Positions 8,701 to 16,370 of a DNA stretch of 29,166 nucleotides are shown in pieces. Under the pieces are notes generated by a model, which did not search any database, was not told where the DNA came from, and was given only the letters and a program-made list of their open reading frames with translations. Each line of letters opens with the position of its first letter. The stretch's first letter is position 1. Where the stretch lies: the NCBI GenBank assembly GCA_964413535.1, contig CAYPTB010000065.1, positions 1 through 29,166 on the forward strand, in the 5' to 3' direction. This DNA is from CAYPTB01 sp964413535 (GTDB lineage: Bacteria; Planctomycetota; UBA1135; GCA-002686595). Both the position numbers and the translations under genes were made by a program.

Positions 8701-11386
8701 CCCGTCCGAGCTCGATCCCGACGTCCCCGTGCTCGTCGTGGTGCTCCTGCGCAAGGCGCGCGACCCCGTGAACCACTTGACCGCCGTCGGGGACCTGTAC
8801 GCGGCCACGCAGGACTTCCGCCTGCTCGAGTGCTTGCCGGAAGCCGTGCTCGGCCAGACCGCGCAACGCATCTATCCCCTGCTCGGAAACGTCGGGAATC
8901 TCGCGCGGCTCGTCCAGGAGGAAGCCGTCGTCGACCGCCTCGACGCACACACGGCGGCCCTGCATGAGAGCGCAGCCACCGACGTCGACCGGCGCGCGCT
9001 GACCTTGATCCGCTTCCAGTTCGCGCTGCGCGCCGCGCGTCAGTCGCACGGCACCGACGAGCACGCGGCGCGCAGCCTGGCCGCACTGCGCGACGCGTTC
9101 CGAGGCGATTGGCGGCCGGGCGAGCTCGGCCTCATGGCCGATTTCCTGGCCGACCAGGGGCGGCTGGAGCCCGAGGCCCTGGCGGGGGAGCAACTGCGCC
9201 AACTGCGCGAGCTCCGCGCCCTTGCCCGCGCTCCCGACGAGCGTCTGGCGATCGCGGAACGCCTGGCCTGGACCCTGTGGAACCACGCCCGTCACGACGA
9301 CGCCCTGCTCGCACTCGAGACGGCGCTGAGCGAGCGGCGCAGCCCCGCGGGCGGCCTGCCCCCGAGCGCGAACGAAGCCATCTCCACGCTCTCGAGCTGG
9401 CTCGCGGCGCGCGGCAGCTTCGCGCGCGCGGAGGCGCTCTGGACGCGCGAGCTCGCGGCAGAGCGTCCGGAGTCCGAGCGGCTGTGGGTGATCGAGCAGC
9501 TCTTCGCGCTCTACCGCGACGCCGTGCTCGCGCGCGCCGAGCTCGCGCTCGGCAGCGGCGCCGAGCTCACCGCGCGCGTCGTCGCAGCCTTCGACCGCGA
9601 CCTCTCCGTGCGCACGAACGAGCGCCATGCCGCCGCGGTCGTGACGACGCTCCTCGACCTGCTCCGGCGCACGGATCGCGCGGACGCCGAGGCCCGCGCG
9701 CGCGCGGGCCGCACGGCCGTCGACTTCGCCTTCGGCTCGCTCCCGCGCGTGCTCGCGCTCTACCAGCACCGCGGCGCGCAAGCGCTGGTCGCCCAGACCG
9801 CGGAATGCCTGCGCGAGCTGCGCGGCGCGCGCGCCGCGTTCGAGTTCCTGGTCGCGCGCGCCGAAGGAGAGCCCGTCTGGTTGCGCCTGGCGGGGCAGGA
9901 CTTCTGGCCGCACCAAGCGTGGCGCTTCGGCATCTACTCGAACGAGGCCGGCGTGCTCGACGCGGCGCTCGACGAACGCGCCCTCGCCATCGTCCTTGGC
10001 GAGCTCGGCCGCGACCTCGTCGCGCGGCAATCGCGCAACCGCACGATCTACGACGAGCGCCACGGCACCTTCTGGGTGCGCCACCGCGAGGCGTTCCTGC
10101 GCGAGGCGCTGGCTTTCCTCGCGGAGCATCGCGCTTCGCCCTGGGCCGTCGCCTACGCCGCCGAGTACCTCTTCCGCGGCCTGTCGGCGCACGAGGCGGC
10201 GATCGACGCGCTCTTTGCCGCTCACGCGCGCGGGATCCTGCACCTCGCAGGCCGCGAGGCGCTCGCGACCTATCTCCAGGAGACGCGGCGCTGGCGCGAG
10301 TCCCTGCCGATCGCCGCCGGCCTCGTCGCGGATGGGCCGCTCGACGCGCGCTATCGCGTGATGCTCGTGCGCGCCCACGCCTTCTCCGGTGAGCGCGCCG
10401 CCGCCGCGCGCGTCCTGGCCGAGGCCGAGAGCGTCCTGCGCGCGGAGCAAGCGTGGGAGGAAGCGGCGATCGCGACGCTCGCCGCTGGAGCCGTCGAGTG
10501 CGAGCTCCACGCCGACGCCGTGCGCCTCTACGCCGAAGCCATCGCGCTACACGTGCGCAGCGCGCCGAACCGCGGAGTCGGCGACGGCGTCCTCTCGGGC
10601 TACTACCGCCTGCAGTCGTCCGCGCTCGCGGGTCTCGGGCGCATCGCCGAAGCGGTCGACGCGGCCGCGGGGGCGATCGTCTCCTGGGGCCACGACGTGG
10701 GCGCGCGGGCGCAAGAGCTCGATAACCTCGTCCTCGTGCTCGACGCGGCGGCGGATCTCGAGGCGTACGCCACGACGCTCGACCGCGAAGTCGCGGAGAG
10801 CGGCCTCGAGAACCCGATCGTGCGCCAGGCGCTGGGCCACGTCTTCCTGCGGCGCGGCGAGCACGAGCGGTCCGTGCGCGAGCTCTCGCTCGCGCTCGCC
10901 GCGCGCCCGGACGACCTCGCGACGCACGGACTCCTGCTCGAAGCCTACGACGCCCTGGGGCGCAGGGATCTCGCCGCCCTGGCCCTGCTCGAGCGCGCGC
11001 GCGCGGCGGGTCACGACCTCGCGGCGTGGGCCGAGCTCGGCCGGCGGCTGATCGCCCTGGAAGCGCCCGAGCGCGCCGAACGCGCGTTCACGACGCTGGT
11101 GGAGGTCTCGGCCAACGAATCGGAGGGCCACGCGCTGCTCGCGGCGATCCGCGAGGAGCAGGGGCGCTTCGACGACGCCGCCGAGCGCTGGCGTCACGTC
11201 GTGCGCATCCGGTTGAACGACCCGACCGGATTCCTCGGTCTCGCCCGCGCGCTCCTCTTTGCCGAACGCCCGGCCGAGGCGCGCCCCGTCCTCGAGCACG
11301 TGCTCGCGACGAGCTGGCCCGAGCACTTCGGCGACGTGCGCGCGACCGCGCGCTCGCTCCTCGCCCAGTTGGGCGCACGCGGCTAG
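2783..11386 (+). CDS. Giant exported protein with FecR-like, VIT and VWA domains and a long TPR-type tail
   Basis: This 2,867-residue product is the largest gene in the window. A signal peptide fits residues 1-45 (hydrophobic VLGLAALLATSAA ending near SAARQEP). Residues about 65-170 resemble a FecR-type beta domain (LELGDWLEVGSRGANALRVRL). Residues about 190-330 form a VIT domain, including the ARIFPIGAEKRVRIAYTQVL stretch. A VWA domain follows at about 432-610, with MIDAS DTSGS at 440-444. An acidic linker and a beta-rich region (about 850-1160) lead to some 1,700 residues of Ala/Leu/Glu/Arg-rich helices; the last 190 are clear TPR repeats. The ATG at 2783 is preceded by GAGGA about 11 bases upstream and gives the signal peptide. 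VIT-VWA proteins are typically surface or periplasmic adhesion or scaffold proteins. Its partner is unknown. Confidence 0.88.
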   Translation: MTAPRPQPYLFVLPRVLGLAALLATSAAPLAPVAPARSAARQEPSLAISPEAGRVLDREGTAARRAALAERWSAVEAGTRLELGDWLEVGSRGANALRVRLSSGAELVLGPGTLVEVRARDRIALTRGELEVTPASGSALDVDGPRGASLRVAERAVLRAADGGLERLDPDPRWLAGYRSNASTEALGSLLANVDGRNVPLTIGYHKVTVDVRDQIARTVVEESFENHTSSVLEGVFYFPLPADASISGFGMWIGDELVQGEIVEKERAREIYETILRERRDPGLLEWTGGNVFKARIFPIGAEKRVRIAYTQVLPKVGDTYAYRYALESELLRKTPLRRLEIAVTIASTEALASVACPSHEARVSATEHAALVELTAEEFAPRGDFELFVTTAPSAQAVTLVPHLRAGDGYFMLLVDGPPALAPTERSNEPIELLVLADTSGSMWGTPRANQIAFVETLIRALSRDDRFDLATVDVETRWAFGEGRANDLENRELALEFLEGRDPLGWTDLATAFAQACERAGPRTHVVYVGDGVPTSGAADPNELATELARLYRGQGTFHAVQPGSSSEMAVLRALARLGGGSLRAIGGGADAAQTAFALLAEIAAPPVVDLRVDFAGLPVAAVYPEVLPNLPAGGQQIVLGRYDPSAAALAGRVRVTGTHAGAPVEFEADVVLPSAAEGEAGNSFVPRLWARGRLDHLLEQGSSSDVRQRIVVLSEDFQIATPYTSFLVLESDADRERFGVKKRFRMRDGEDFFAEGRADARHELVREQMELAQGWRRNLRANVLRGLDDMGRDLTNLLRAPIPYYRQDLGLALGRTAGSKFDERDGFEAKNEVALRDLSADAEEPLELADSEFEAPDDASELPLEEVVEETLESPAPSVTRIESDAVSASRELSFSKKVTRQGLAGWEERYGGRAWLPADPFEALFPSVAPPRSADPDWSWPSEIAECLAPLDRRAALADSALYWRIAVETTWSDARGRTAATSGRLLVGPERWVSVAPHTAGDAYAVDWLDGAQRGVLIEGWRLGRERSAVAEDRPSFGAPFAWHFGDSVRGLAGRPARIVERNASTARIEFATPWDARSALVLVLDLERNLVLEVNQLSDGEPQSGVVFEDFRAVGGLWWPGTQRSWSTGSDAGSLARVDVEVLAAEAFATSSDRELARRDDALLLHQETLDGPVPHERALDPRAVAAAKQALREGRAGLAEHWILLRHFARTARFEAAAPHLAALGELSDARGLARIRLVFLRQDRRNEELRLELERLAADLAAEPRDAELALARDLLSEAGVLNQGGELLQLLEALRPVFVRQTARPDAVLEWERAALAALERSNRPEEHFGALERLARAWPAALDLQTSFAQALARRGEVDLALAHLAAVESESGPWQPHERTLLRHVVSDCLWGAYRLDELAQELAEWERAAPELLDTALFGRRLTTLVYLDREREARELEERWLAYAELAELAELAELAERAAPDAARLQAAVQFALGQGQWLYRQRIEEPDALRLARTARALLDLDDDWIATSILSHWQFRRTDAARALVRELFGELEAGVLELPARRLAKWIGLVHGAPWGEEPETAADAAAWNALFERVFARWSAARDPLERDSLAGILRDHAEPELRTRFLRRVLEQAEGDLPRAAAATELFHALLGSPWSPETEAELARLLHAARSAADARPEALSANTDARILMLHDLVDWILRARADALVTALPDYGMLSRRELQTARADALRTARAGALAFVTALADGLERALEPRALWDWASIEQVFLRVVNGAELDLAWRDALALLGRETALFASAPDEPALRDRILAERAIRTALRLLLTTSEDELAARTAALRAELERLVELETDFPDGRRSTRDLLIALDRVAELERSLAEWFADGSDFETMSFGRDLAHVLAERGELAEAARILEAIGAADDLAPADLTALAAWYTALDRPGSARDAKSRSFEAMSEDELAGELYRVSAQYQRSGEGVPSELDPDVPVLVVVLLRKARDPVNHLTAVGDLYAATQDFRLLECLPEAVLGQTAQRIYPLLGNVGNLARLVQEEAVVDRLDAHTAALHESAATDVDRRALTLIRFQFALRAARQSHGTDEHAARSLAALRDAFRGDWRPGELGLMADFLADQGRLEPEALAGEQLRQLRELRALARAPDERLAIAERLAWTLWNHARHDDALLALETALSERRSPAGGLPPSANEAISTLSSWLAARGSFARAEALWTRELAAERPESERLWVIEQLFALYRDAVLARAELALGSGAELTARVVAAFDRDLSVRTNERHAAAVVTTLLDLLRRTDRADAEARARAGRTAVDFAFGSLPRVLALYQHRGAQALVAQTAECLRELRGARAAFEFLVARAEGEPVWLRLAGQDFWPHQAWRFGIYSNEAGVLDAALDERALAIVLGELGRDLVARQSRNRTIYDERHGTFWVRHREAFLREALAFLAEHRASPWAVAYAAEYLFRGLSAHEAAIDALFAAHARGILHLAGREALATYLQETRRWRESLPIAAGLVADGPLDARYRVMLVRAHAFSGERAAAARVLAEAESVLRAEQAWEEAAIATLAAGAVECELHADAVRLYAEAIALHVRSAPNRGVGDGVLSGYYRLQSSALAGLGRIAEAVDAAAGAIVSWGHDVGARAQELDNLVLVLDAAADLEAYATTLDREVAESGLENPIVRQALGHVFLRRGEHERSVRELSLALAARPDDLATHGLLLEAYDALGRRDLAALALLERARAAGHDLAAWAELGRRLIALEAPERAERAFTTLVEVSANESEGHALLAAIREEQGRFDDAAERWRHVVRIRLNDPTGFLGLARALLFAERPAEARPVLEHVLATSWPEHFGDVRATARSLLAQLGARG
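7154..7198 (+). repeat. In-frame 9-bp tandem repeat coding for Ala-Glu-Leu
   Basis: Two perfect copies of GCGGAACTT are followed by GCGGAGCTT, GCGGAGCTC and a degenerate GCAGAGCGC. They code AEL-AEL-AEL-AEL-AER from residue 1458 of the giant VIT/VWA protein. The repeat stays in frame, so slippage would add or remove three residues without breaking the gene. Confidence 0.9.
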
Positions 11387-11438
11387 GGTCCCGAACCAGA
11401 AGTTCGCGAGAAGAAGCGCGTCGAATGGGGCTCGAACA

Positions 11439-11876
11439 CTAGAGCGCCGCGCGGATCTGGGCTGCGAGTGTGGCGTGCCGCGTCGGATCGAAGCGCGGCG
11501 CGGCGTCCCAGTCGTAGGTGAAGAAGGGCTTCGAGCGCTGCAGCTCGGGCTCGTTCGCGAAGCGCGGCACGACGTGGGCGTGCAGCGCCGGCTCCTGGTT
11601 GCCGAGGATCTCGTAGTTGATGCGCAGGGCGCCGGTGGCGCTCAGCACCGCGTCGCCGAGTCGCGCCATGTCGCGCAGGAAGGCGTCGCGAGCGGCGCCG
11701 TCGAGGGCGTTCAGGTGCGCGACGACGGGATCGGGATAGAGCAAGCAATAGCCCGCGAGCACCTGCGGATCCCCGAGCACCGCCCAGCCCGACGGCATGC
11801 GCGCGACGACGCGCGCGAGCTCGCCGGCCTGCGCCTGCGCGACGAAACGGTGGATGGCGGTGTCGTCGGAAGCCAT
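11439..11876 (-). CDS. HIT-family (histidine triad) nucleotide-binding protein
   Basis: The 145-residue protein has the HIT layout: a C-terminal NYEILGN segment followed by PALHAHVVPRF. His99 and His101 align with the second and third His of the triad; the second is the nucleotidyl-transfer nucleophile in HIT hydrolases. The position of the first triad His is Ala97. HIT proteins hydrolyse or transfer nucleoside phosphates from dinucleoside polyphosphates, nucleotide-sugars or AMP-lysine/phosphoramidate substrates in the cytoplasm. The ATG at 11876 gives the normal short length. It is convergent with the giant VIT/VWA gene, with about 50 bases between their stops, and is last in a minus-strand run after the cytochrome. 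Family is secure; substrate cannot be told. Confidence 0.8.
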   Translation of the reverse strand: MASDDTAIHRFVAQAQAGELARVVARMPSGWAVLGDPQVLAGYCLLYPDPVVAHLNALDGAARDAFLRDMARLGDAVLSATGALRINYEILGNQEPALHAHVVPRFANEPELQRSKPFFTYDWDAAPRFDPTRHATLAAQIRAAL

Positions 11877-11985
11877 GGACGCGCGCGCGAGTCTAGGTCG
11901 CCCTGATCACGATTCCACGGCGGCCGCGCGCTCGAGACGCACGCGAGCGTGCTCGCGTGGCGACCCGGCGCGCGGCGACCTGAGC

Positions 11986-12465
11986 TCAGGGATGCAGGAC
12001 GATCGACGCGGCGTTGGTCGGAACGACCGGTTGCGTGAGCTCGACCCCGTTCGCGGACAGCGCGAAGGCGACGACCGCCCAGTAGTCGGATTCCGGGATC
12101 TCGGCGCGGATCTTGGGATCCGGAGGCATGTTCTTGGTCGCGAAGCCGGCCACGTCGAGCGCCGTGTGGAAGGGCATGGTCCGCTTCGTTTCCGGCCGCT
12201 TCGAGACGAGGGGCAGCGCGCCCTGGCCCACCAAGGGCGGAGCCTTCTCGGTTCCCTGCCCCGCGTCGCCATGGCAGCGCGCACAGCGTTGGCCGAAGAC
12301 CTGGCCGCCGCGCGCGATCTGGTTCTTCGCGGCGGCGGACTCCGCAGCGGCGCTCGATCCGCTCCCCGCTCGCTCGTGGTCCTCGTACGACGACGAGCTG
12401 CAGGCGAGGGCGAGGCCGATGAGAGCGGAGAAGAGAGCGAGGGTGCGAACGAGGGAGACGCGCAT
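11986..12465 (-). CDS. Lipoprotein class I cytochrome c
   Basis: The 159-residue protein starts with a lipoprotein signal peptide (lipobox LALAC, lipidated Cys22), a Ser/Ala-rich linker, then CARCH (61-65) as the single CxxCH haem c site. Met113 in the KNMPPDPK segment is the likely second axial ligand, and SDYWAVVAFALSANG is the usual C-terminal helix of these mono-haem cytochromes. It should be an electron carrier attached to a membrane and facing the periplasm. The ATG at 12465 has the clearest ribosome binding site in the window (AGGAGG five bases upstream). It lies between QueF and the HIT gene on the same strand but with 210 bases of spacing to QueF. Redox partners are not evident; the NO reductase nearby is a quinol type and should not need it. 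Confidence 0.88.
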   Translation of the reverse strand: MRVSLVRTLALFSALIGLALACSSSSYEDHERAGSGSSAAAESAAAKNQIARGGQVFGQRCARCHGDAGQGTEKAPPLVGQGALPLVSKRPETKRTMPFHTALDVAGFATKNMPPDPKIRAEIPESDYWAVVAFALSANGVELTQPVVPTNAASIVLHP

Positions 12466-12675
12466 GGGTTCCTCCTGGGATGGGCGATGTCGGGTATGGA
12501 AACGAGCGCGAACGCGATCGCCCCCCCGGAGGCGATCTTGGGCCCGACGGTCATCGAATTCAGGCCCCGCTCTCGCTCCCCGTCCTCTCCCTTCGCGCGA
12601 CTCGTCGTGCGCTCGATCGACGCAGGATCCCCAGATCCACCGAGTCGCCTGCGTGCCGCGGCGAGTCGCGCGGGG
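12466..12675. other. Intergenic gap between queF and the cytochrome gene
   Basis: Apart from the ribosome binding site in front of the cytochrome gene I see no coding potential, RNA gene or strong hairpin in these 210 bases. A promoter for the cytochrome gene is expected here but I cannot place it with confidence. Confidence 0.4.
12471..12476 (-). promoter_or_regulatory. Strong Shine-Dalgarno site of the cytochrome c gene
   Basis: On the minus strand AGGAGG precedes AACCC and the ATG at 12465. It is a full anti-SD match with good spacing and fixes this start. Most other genes in the window lack such a site. Confidence 0.75.
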
Positions 12676-13026
12676 TCAGGGGTGGCTCGCCTCGACCACC
12701 GTCTTGATGCCGCCGCGCACGAGGAAGTCCCCCACCACCGTCATGCTGCGCGGCGCGAGCAAAAGGACGAGGTCGTCGAGGATCCGATTCGTGACGGCCT
12801 CGTGGAAGTGCCCCTCGTCGCGGAACGACCACAGGTAGAGCTTCAGGCTCTTCAGCTCGACGCAGCGCGCGTCGGGGACGTAGCGGATCCTGATCGTCGC
12901 GAAGTCGGGCTGCCCGGTCTTCGGACACAGACACGTGAACTCGGGCGCCTCGAAGCGGATCTCGTAGTCGCGCTCCGGCCGCGGATTCGGAAACCACTCG
13001 AGCGCGCGGGACGGCTCTGCAGGCAT
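12676..13026 (-). CDS. queF: NADPH-dependent 7-cyano-7-deazaguanine (preQ0) reductase, QueF type I
   Basis: The 116-residue single-domain protein reduces the nitrile of preQ0 to the amine of preQ1 with two NADPH, the last soluble precursor step of queuosine tRNA modification. The active-site Cys34 lies in FTCLCPKTGQPDF, with Asp41 at the conserved +7 position. The QueF motif ELKSLKLY (57-64) is followed by FRDEGHFHE, whose Glu76 corresponds to a substrate-binding glutamate of the family. The length matches the short B. subtilis-like type rather than the tandem E. coli type. The ATG at 13026 is the only start giving a normal N-terminus. No queC, queD or queE is present nearby, so the rest of the pathway must be elsewhere or preQ0 is taken up. 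Confidence 0.93.
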   Translation of the reverse strand: MPAEPSRALEWFPNPRPERDYEIRFEAPEFTCLCPKTGQPDFATIRIRYVPDARCVELKSLKLYLWSFRDEGHFHEAVTNRILDDLVLLLAPRSMTVVGDFLVRGGIKTVVEASHP

Positions 13027-13035
13027 CGTGCGGGA

Positions 13036-13064
13036 AGGATAGAGAACCGCGCGGTCGCCGTCAG
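13036..13064 (-). promoter_or_regulatory. Putative sigma-70-type promoter of queF
   Basis: On the minus strand CTGACG (13064-13059) and TATCCT (13041-13036) are separated by exactly 17 bases. Each matches four of six consensus positions. The predicted start is about two bases before the queF ATG at 13026, so the transcript would be almost leaderless. No Shine-Dalgarno sequence is seen. Confidence 0.4.
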
Positions 13065-13096
13065 GCGACGTGGGTGATCGCGTCGGGGAGCGCCGC

Positions 13097-15406
13097 TCAC
13101 TCTTCGCGCGAGCCGGAACGGCCGATGCGGCGGCCCTGGGCGCGCGCCACGGGCAGGCCGTCGACTCGGTAGTCGAGGTGCCAGGCCACGGGACCGCCGG
13201 TCGCGGTCGCGCGCACGAAGGCGAGCACGTGGAGCGCAGCGTCCTCGAACACGAGCGTGCCCGAGGGCTGGACCAGGCCCTCGAGCGCGACGTAGTCGAG
13301 GCTCTGGAGGTCGAGCAGCCCGACGCGCCACGAGCCGCGCTCGCCCGCTGCGCGGACCGCGCCCTTCAGCGGCTCCTCGAGGGCGAGCCCGAAGTACCAG
13401 TCGCCGTCGACCGTGTCGGGTTGCACGCCCGGGCCGAGGCTCGGGAACTCGTCGCGCAGCTCGGCCTGGCCGAGCGCCGGCGGACCGTTCTCGAACCAGA
13501 CGCGGCGGACGCGATCGGAGAGGCGCCAGGCCAGGGACGACGAGAGGTCGAACACGGCCTCCGGCGCGGGCGACGCACGCCACCACGCGCCGGTGCACTC
13601 CATCGGGAGCTCGAGGGGCGTGCGCGCGCGCCAGTTCACGACCGCTCGGTCACCGAGCGACGAGCCCGACGGAGCGGTGACCCACAACGCGTCCACGTGG
13701 AGCGCCTCGAGGTCGAGATCGGGTGAGCGCGTTTCGCGGCGCCACGTGCGCGGTCCGCTGCTCGGCGGGGGAGCGGACAGGAGAACCGACTGGCGCGGCG
13801 GACCCACGCGCTCGACGCTCCGGCCGCGCACCGGTGACACGGGGGGTACGGGGAACACGACCAGCAACGAGTCCGCGCACAGCTCTTCGAACTCGCGCTC
13901 GCGCATGAGCGCGAGCAGGCCGGGCTCGCTCACCACGCGCGCGCCGACCTCGACGCGCGTCGTCTCGCCCGTGAACGCCGGGTGCAGGAGCGGCTCGAGG
14001 TCGCCGTCGAGGGGCACGATCCCGCGCACGGGCTGTCGCGCGTCGACGAGCAGGATCGCCGCGTCGCGCCCGTTGCGCAGGCGCGCCTCGACGAGATCGC
14101 GCTGCACCTCCGCGACGTAGCGGCCGGCCAGCGCGTACGGTCGCGCGTTCACGTGGGCCAGGACCGCGAAGCCGAAGAGGAGCACGGCGGGCCGCACGCG
14201 CCGGGCGACGCCCGACACCGCGGTGGACGCCACGCCCAGACCGACGCACATGACGGCGACGGCGGCGAAGAGCACACCGGAGGATCCGAGCGCTCCGGGC
14301 TGGACGCGCACCTGGGCGCCGCGCGCCAGGGAGAAGCACAGGGCCGCGAGCCAGGCGCAGAAGAGCCAACCCCACAGCCGCGGCGCGGTGCGCGCCGCGA
14401 CGAGCGCCGGCTGCATGGCGAACAGGAACAGGATGCCCGCGAGCGCGGTGCCGAAGATGCCCGCGCCGTGGGCGCTGGCGGGCAGGACGAGCACGCCGAG
14501 CTTCTCCACCGCGAGGAGCGCGAGCTCGGCCGCGGCGCCGGGCGCTTGCAGAGCGGTCCAGGTCGCGACGAATCCCGGCGTGGGCAGGGCGTCCGTCTCG
14601 ACCATGCGCAGGAACGCGGCGAGGGCGACGGCCCCGCCATAGGTGAAGAGCGTGGTGGTCGCCGTGCGCAGCCGGTCGTAGCGCTTGCGGTAGCGGTGCG
14701 CGGACAGGTACTCGGCCGCGGCCAGCACCAGGGGCAGGAACACGGCGAGCTCGCCGGAGAGGCCCGCCAGGAACGCCAGCACGAACGCGCTCGCCGTCAG
14801 CCAGACCACGCGGTCCTGGCGCCCGCGCAGGAACAGGGCCGCGGTCCACACGAGGAACAGGATCGCGAGGAGGTCGCTGCGTGCGCCGAGCGAGAACACC
14901 AGTCCCGGCGCGAGCGGATGGAGGAAGAACAACGCGGCGGCCGTGCGCGAAGCACCCGCCGTCTGCTCGCTGCCGAGCCAGGGCATGAGCAGGCGGCGCA
15001 GGAACCGGTGCAGCCCCATCGCGGCGAGCGCGAGCAGGCACGCGTTCTCGACGCGGTAGCCCCAGGGCGTCGTGCCCTCTGCGTCGAAGAGTCCGCACAC
15101 GCGGCGCGAGACGGCGAGCGAGAGACCCGACAGCGCCCACCCCGGCTCGCCGACGTCATCGGGCTCGCCCGCGTCATCGAGCTCGCTCGAAGGGCGCGCG
15201 TCGCCGTCGATCGCGAACAGGTCGCGGCGCGCGAGCGAGAAGAGGGACGGAGGCGACTCCACGTCCGAGTCGTCGACGCCGCCTGCCCGCAGCAGGATGC
15301 CGTGGTCGCGCACCGAGAACGGTGCGCGCACGAGCGGGCCGAAGGCGAGGGCGGCCAGGGCGCCCAACGCCGCGAGGAAGAGCGTCCGCCGGAGCCAAGC
15401 GGGCAT
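13097..15406 (-). CDS. Polytopic membrane protein resembling TMTC/GT-C glycosyltransferases, with a C-terminal soluble domain
   Basis: This 769-residue protein begins with a membrane segment (about residues 5-24), followed by an extracytoplasmic stretch. A bundle of hydrophobic helices runs from about residue 120 to 430. The segment FFLHPLAPGLVFSLGARSD resembles the HP...E.V..ISGR.D loop of bacterial TMTC/GT-C type membrane proteins, and the preceding NACLLALAAMGLHRFLRR also fits. GT-C enzymes transfer sugars from polyprenyl-phosphate carriers to proteins or glycans outside the membrane. The C-terminal third (about 440-769) looks soluble, with Trp-rich beta-type sequence possibly binding carbohydrate. 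The ATG at 15406 lies 32 bases after the stop of the DUF3825-like gene and gives a sensible N-terminus. Acidic residues expected in the first GT-C loop are not obvious, so the enzyme activity is an inference. Confidence 0.6.
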   Translation of the reverse strand: MPAWLRRTLFLAALGALAALAFGPLVRAPFSVRDHGILLRAGGVDDSDVESPPSLFSLARRDLFAIDGDARPSSELDDAGEPDDVGEPGWALSGLSLAVSRRVCGLFDAEGTTPWGYRVENACLLALAAMGLHRFLRRLLMPWLGSEQTAGASRTAAALFFLHPLAPGLVFSLGARSDLLAILFLVWTAALFLRGRQDRVVWLTASAFVLAFLAGLSGELAVFLPLVLAAAEYLSAHRYRKRYDRLRTATTTLFTYGGAVALAAFLRMVETDALPTPGFVATWTALQAPGAAAELALLAVEKLGVLVLPASAHGAGIFGTALAGILFLFAMQPALVAARTAPRLWGWLFCAWLAALCFSLARGAQVRVQPGALGSSGVLFAAVAVMCVGLGVASTAVSGVARRVRPAVLLFGFAVLAHVNARPYALAGRYVAEVQRDLVEARLRNGRDAAILLVDARQPVRGIVPLDGDLEPLLHPAFTGETTRVEVGARVVSEPGLLALMREREFEELCADSLLVVFPVPPVSPVRGRSVERVGPPRQSVLLSAPPPSSGPRTWRRETRSPDLDLEALHVDALWVTAPSGSSLGDRAVVNWRARTPLELPMECTGAWWRASPAPEAVFDLSSSLAWRLSDRVRRVWFENGPPALGQAELRDEFPSLGPGVQPDTVDGDWYFGLALEEPLKGAVRAAGERGSWRVGLLDLQSLDYVALEGLVQPSGTLVFEDAALHVLAFVRATATGGPVAWHLDYRVDGLPVARAQGRRIGRSGSREE

Positions 15407-15438
15407 CGCGATCCGTGCGGGCGAACCCGACCCGCGGG

Positions 15439-16281
15439 TCAGTCCTCGCTCTCGCGCTCCGCGCGCTCCTCGCTGGCCGACTCCCACGCGTCGAGGAGCC
15501 AGTTGGGGAGCTGCTCGCAGCGCTCGACGACGGAACGCGCCGGCGAGTAGGCGACGTGCGGCTCGAGGACCGTGCGCACGATCAAGCGCTCGCCCTGCGC
15601 GACGACGGGACACACGAGGTCCGGCGCCGAGCAGATGTCGTCGCGATCCGTGAGGTAGATCGGGAGGAAGTACCCGCGTCCCCCGCCGTGGATCTGACGC
15701 ACCGCCAACCCGCGGTGCAGCGCCCAGTGCGTCGCGCCGACGATGGCCGCGGAGAGCACCGCCGGAGGAGCTCCGGCCAGGTGCGGAACGCGCACCTTGC
15801 GCTCCGGATCGGCGAGGTCGCAGGCCACCAGGATCTCCGCCGAGGGGCGGATCTCGGGCCAGCTCCCGAGCTCCGCCGGCTCGGGCAGCTCGGGGCAGCT
15901 CGGGCGCTCGCCCACCCAGTTCAGCACCCACGGATTTTCTTGGGGCGTGCTGTTTTGGACGATGCCGACGTAGATCGGCGCACCCGCGCGCGTCAGGAGA
16001 CGTCCAGCCGTCAGGACGATCTGATCGCCGTTCCAGACGTAGCGCCCCTGCTCGATCGCGATCCGCAGGTGCACGGCCAGGTACTTCAAGAGGACGAAGT
16101 TGTTGACCCCCCACTCCTCCGCGAGGGTCATCTCCTTCATCAGGTTCAGCCGTCCGCTCGGGACGAAGCAGAACCGGAAGAGCGCCTGGATCGAGAGGTG
16201 GTCCTCGCCGAAGTCGGCCAAGAGCTCTTCCCGCGTGGCGGGCTTCGTTCGAATGCGCTCATCGACCGCGGGGTCGGCCAT
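15439..16281 (-). CDS. Uncharacterised protein resembling DUF3825
   Basis: From the ATG at 16281 the product is 280 residues, soluble, without signal peptide. The stretch LAEEWGVNNFVLLKYLAVHL, then IVLTAGRLLTRAGAPIYVGI, VQNSTPQENPWVLNW resembles from memory the DUF3825 pattern (a basic helix, a TGL-like turn, PIY and a PW motif). DUF3825 is often attached to OST-HTH/LOTUS RNA-binding domains; none is seen here. The C-terminal half continues with AILVA/VGATHWALHR and ends in an acidic tail. A TTG at 16359 would extend it to 306 residues and lies five bases after the start expected from the TATACT -10 at 16376-16371, so the start is uncertain. It is upstream of, and 32 bases from, the GT-C-like gene, suggesting an operon. 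Function unknown. Confidence 0.6.
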   Translation of the reverse strand: MADPAVDERIRTKPATREELLADFGEDHLSIQALFRFCFVPSGRLNLMKEMTLAEEWGVNNFVLLKYLAVHLRIAIEQGRYVWNGDQIVLTAGRLLTRAGAPIYVGIVQNSTPQENPWVLNWVGERPSCPELPEPAELGSWPEIRPSAEILVACDLADPERKVRVPHLAGAPPAVLSAAIVGATHWALHRGLAVRQIHGGGRGYFLPIYLTDRDDICSAPDLVCPVVAQGERLIVRTVLEPHVAYSPARSVVERCEQLPNWLLDAWESASEERAERESED

Positions 16282-16370
16282 CGTCGTCGCGTAGTCCAAA
16301 GAGAGTTCCTGAAGAAGGTGACGGGTCGCCGGAGACCTCCGCTCGACCTGCTGTGCCAAAACGTAGGCGG

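Noticed and set aside
15407..16114. Extension of the GT-C-like gene upstream to give a 1,005-residue product
   Set aside because: The added part overlaps the DUF3825-like gene in another frame and is Arg/Ala-rich without features; the ATG at 15406 starts with a normal membrane helix.
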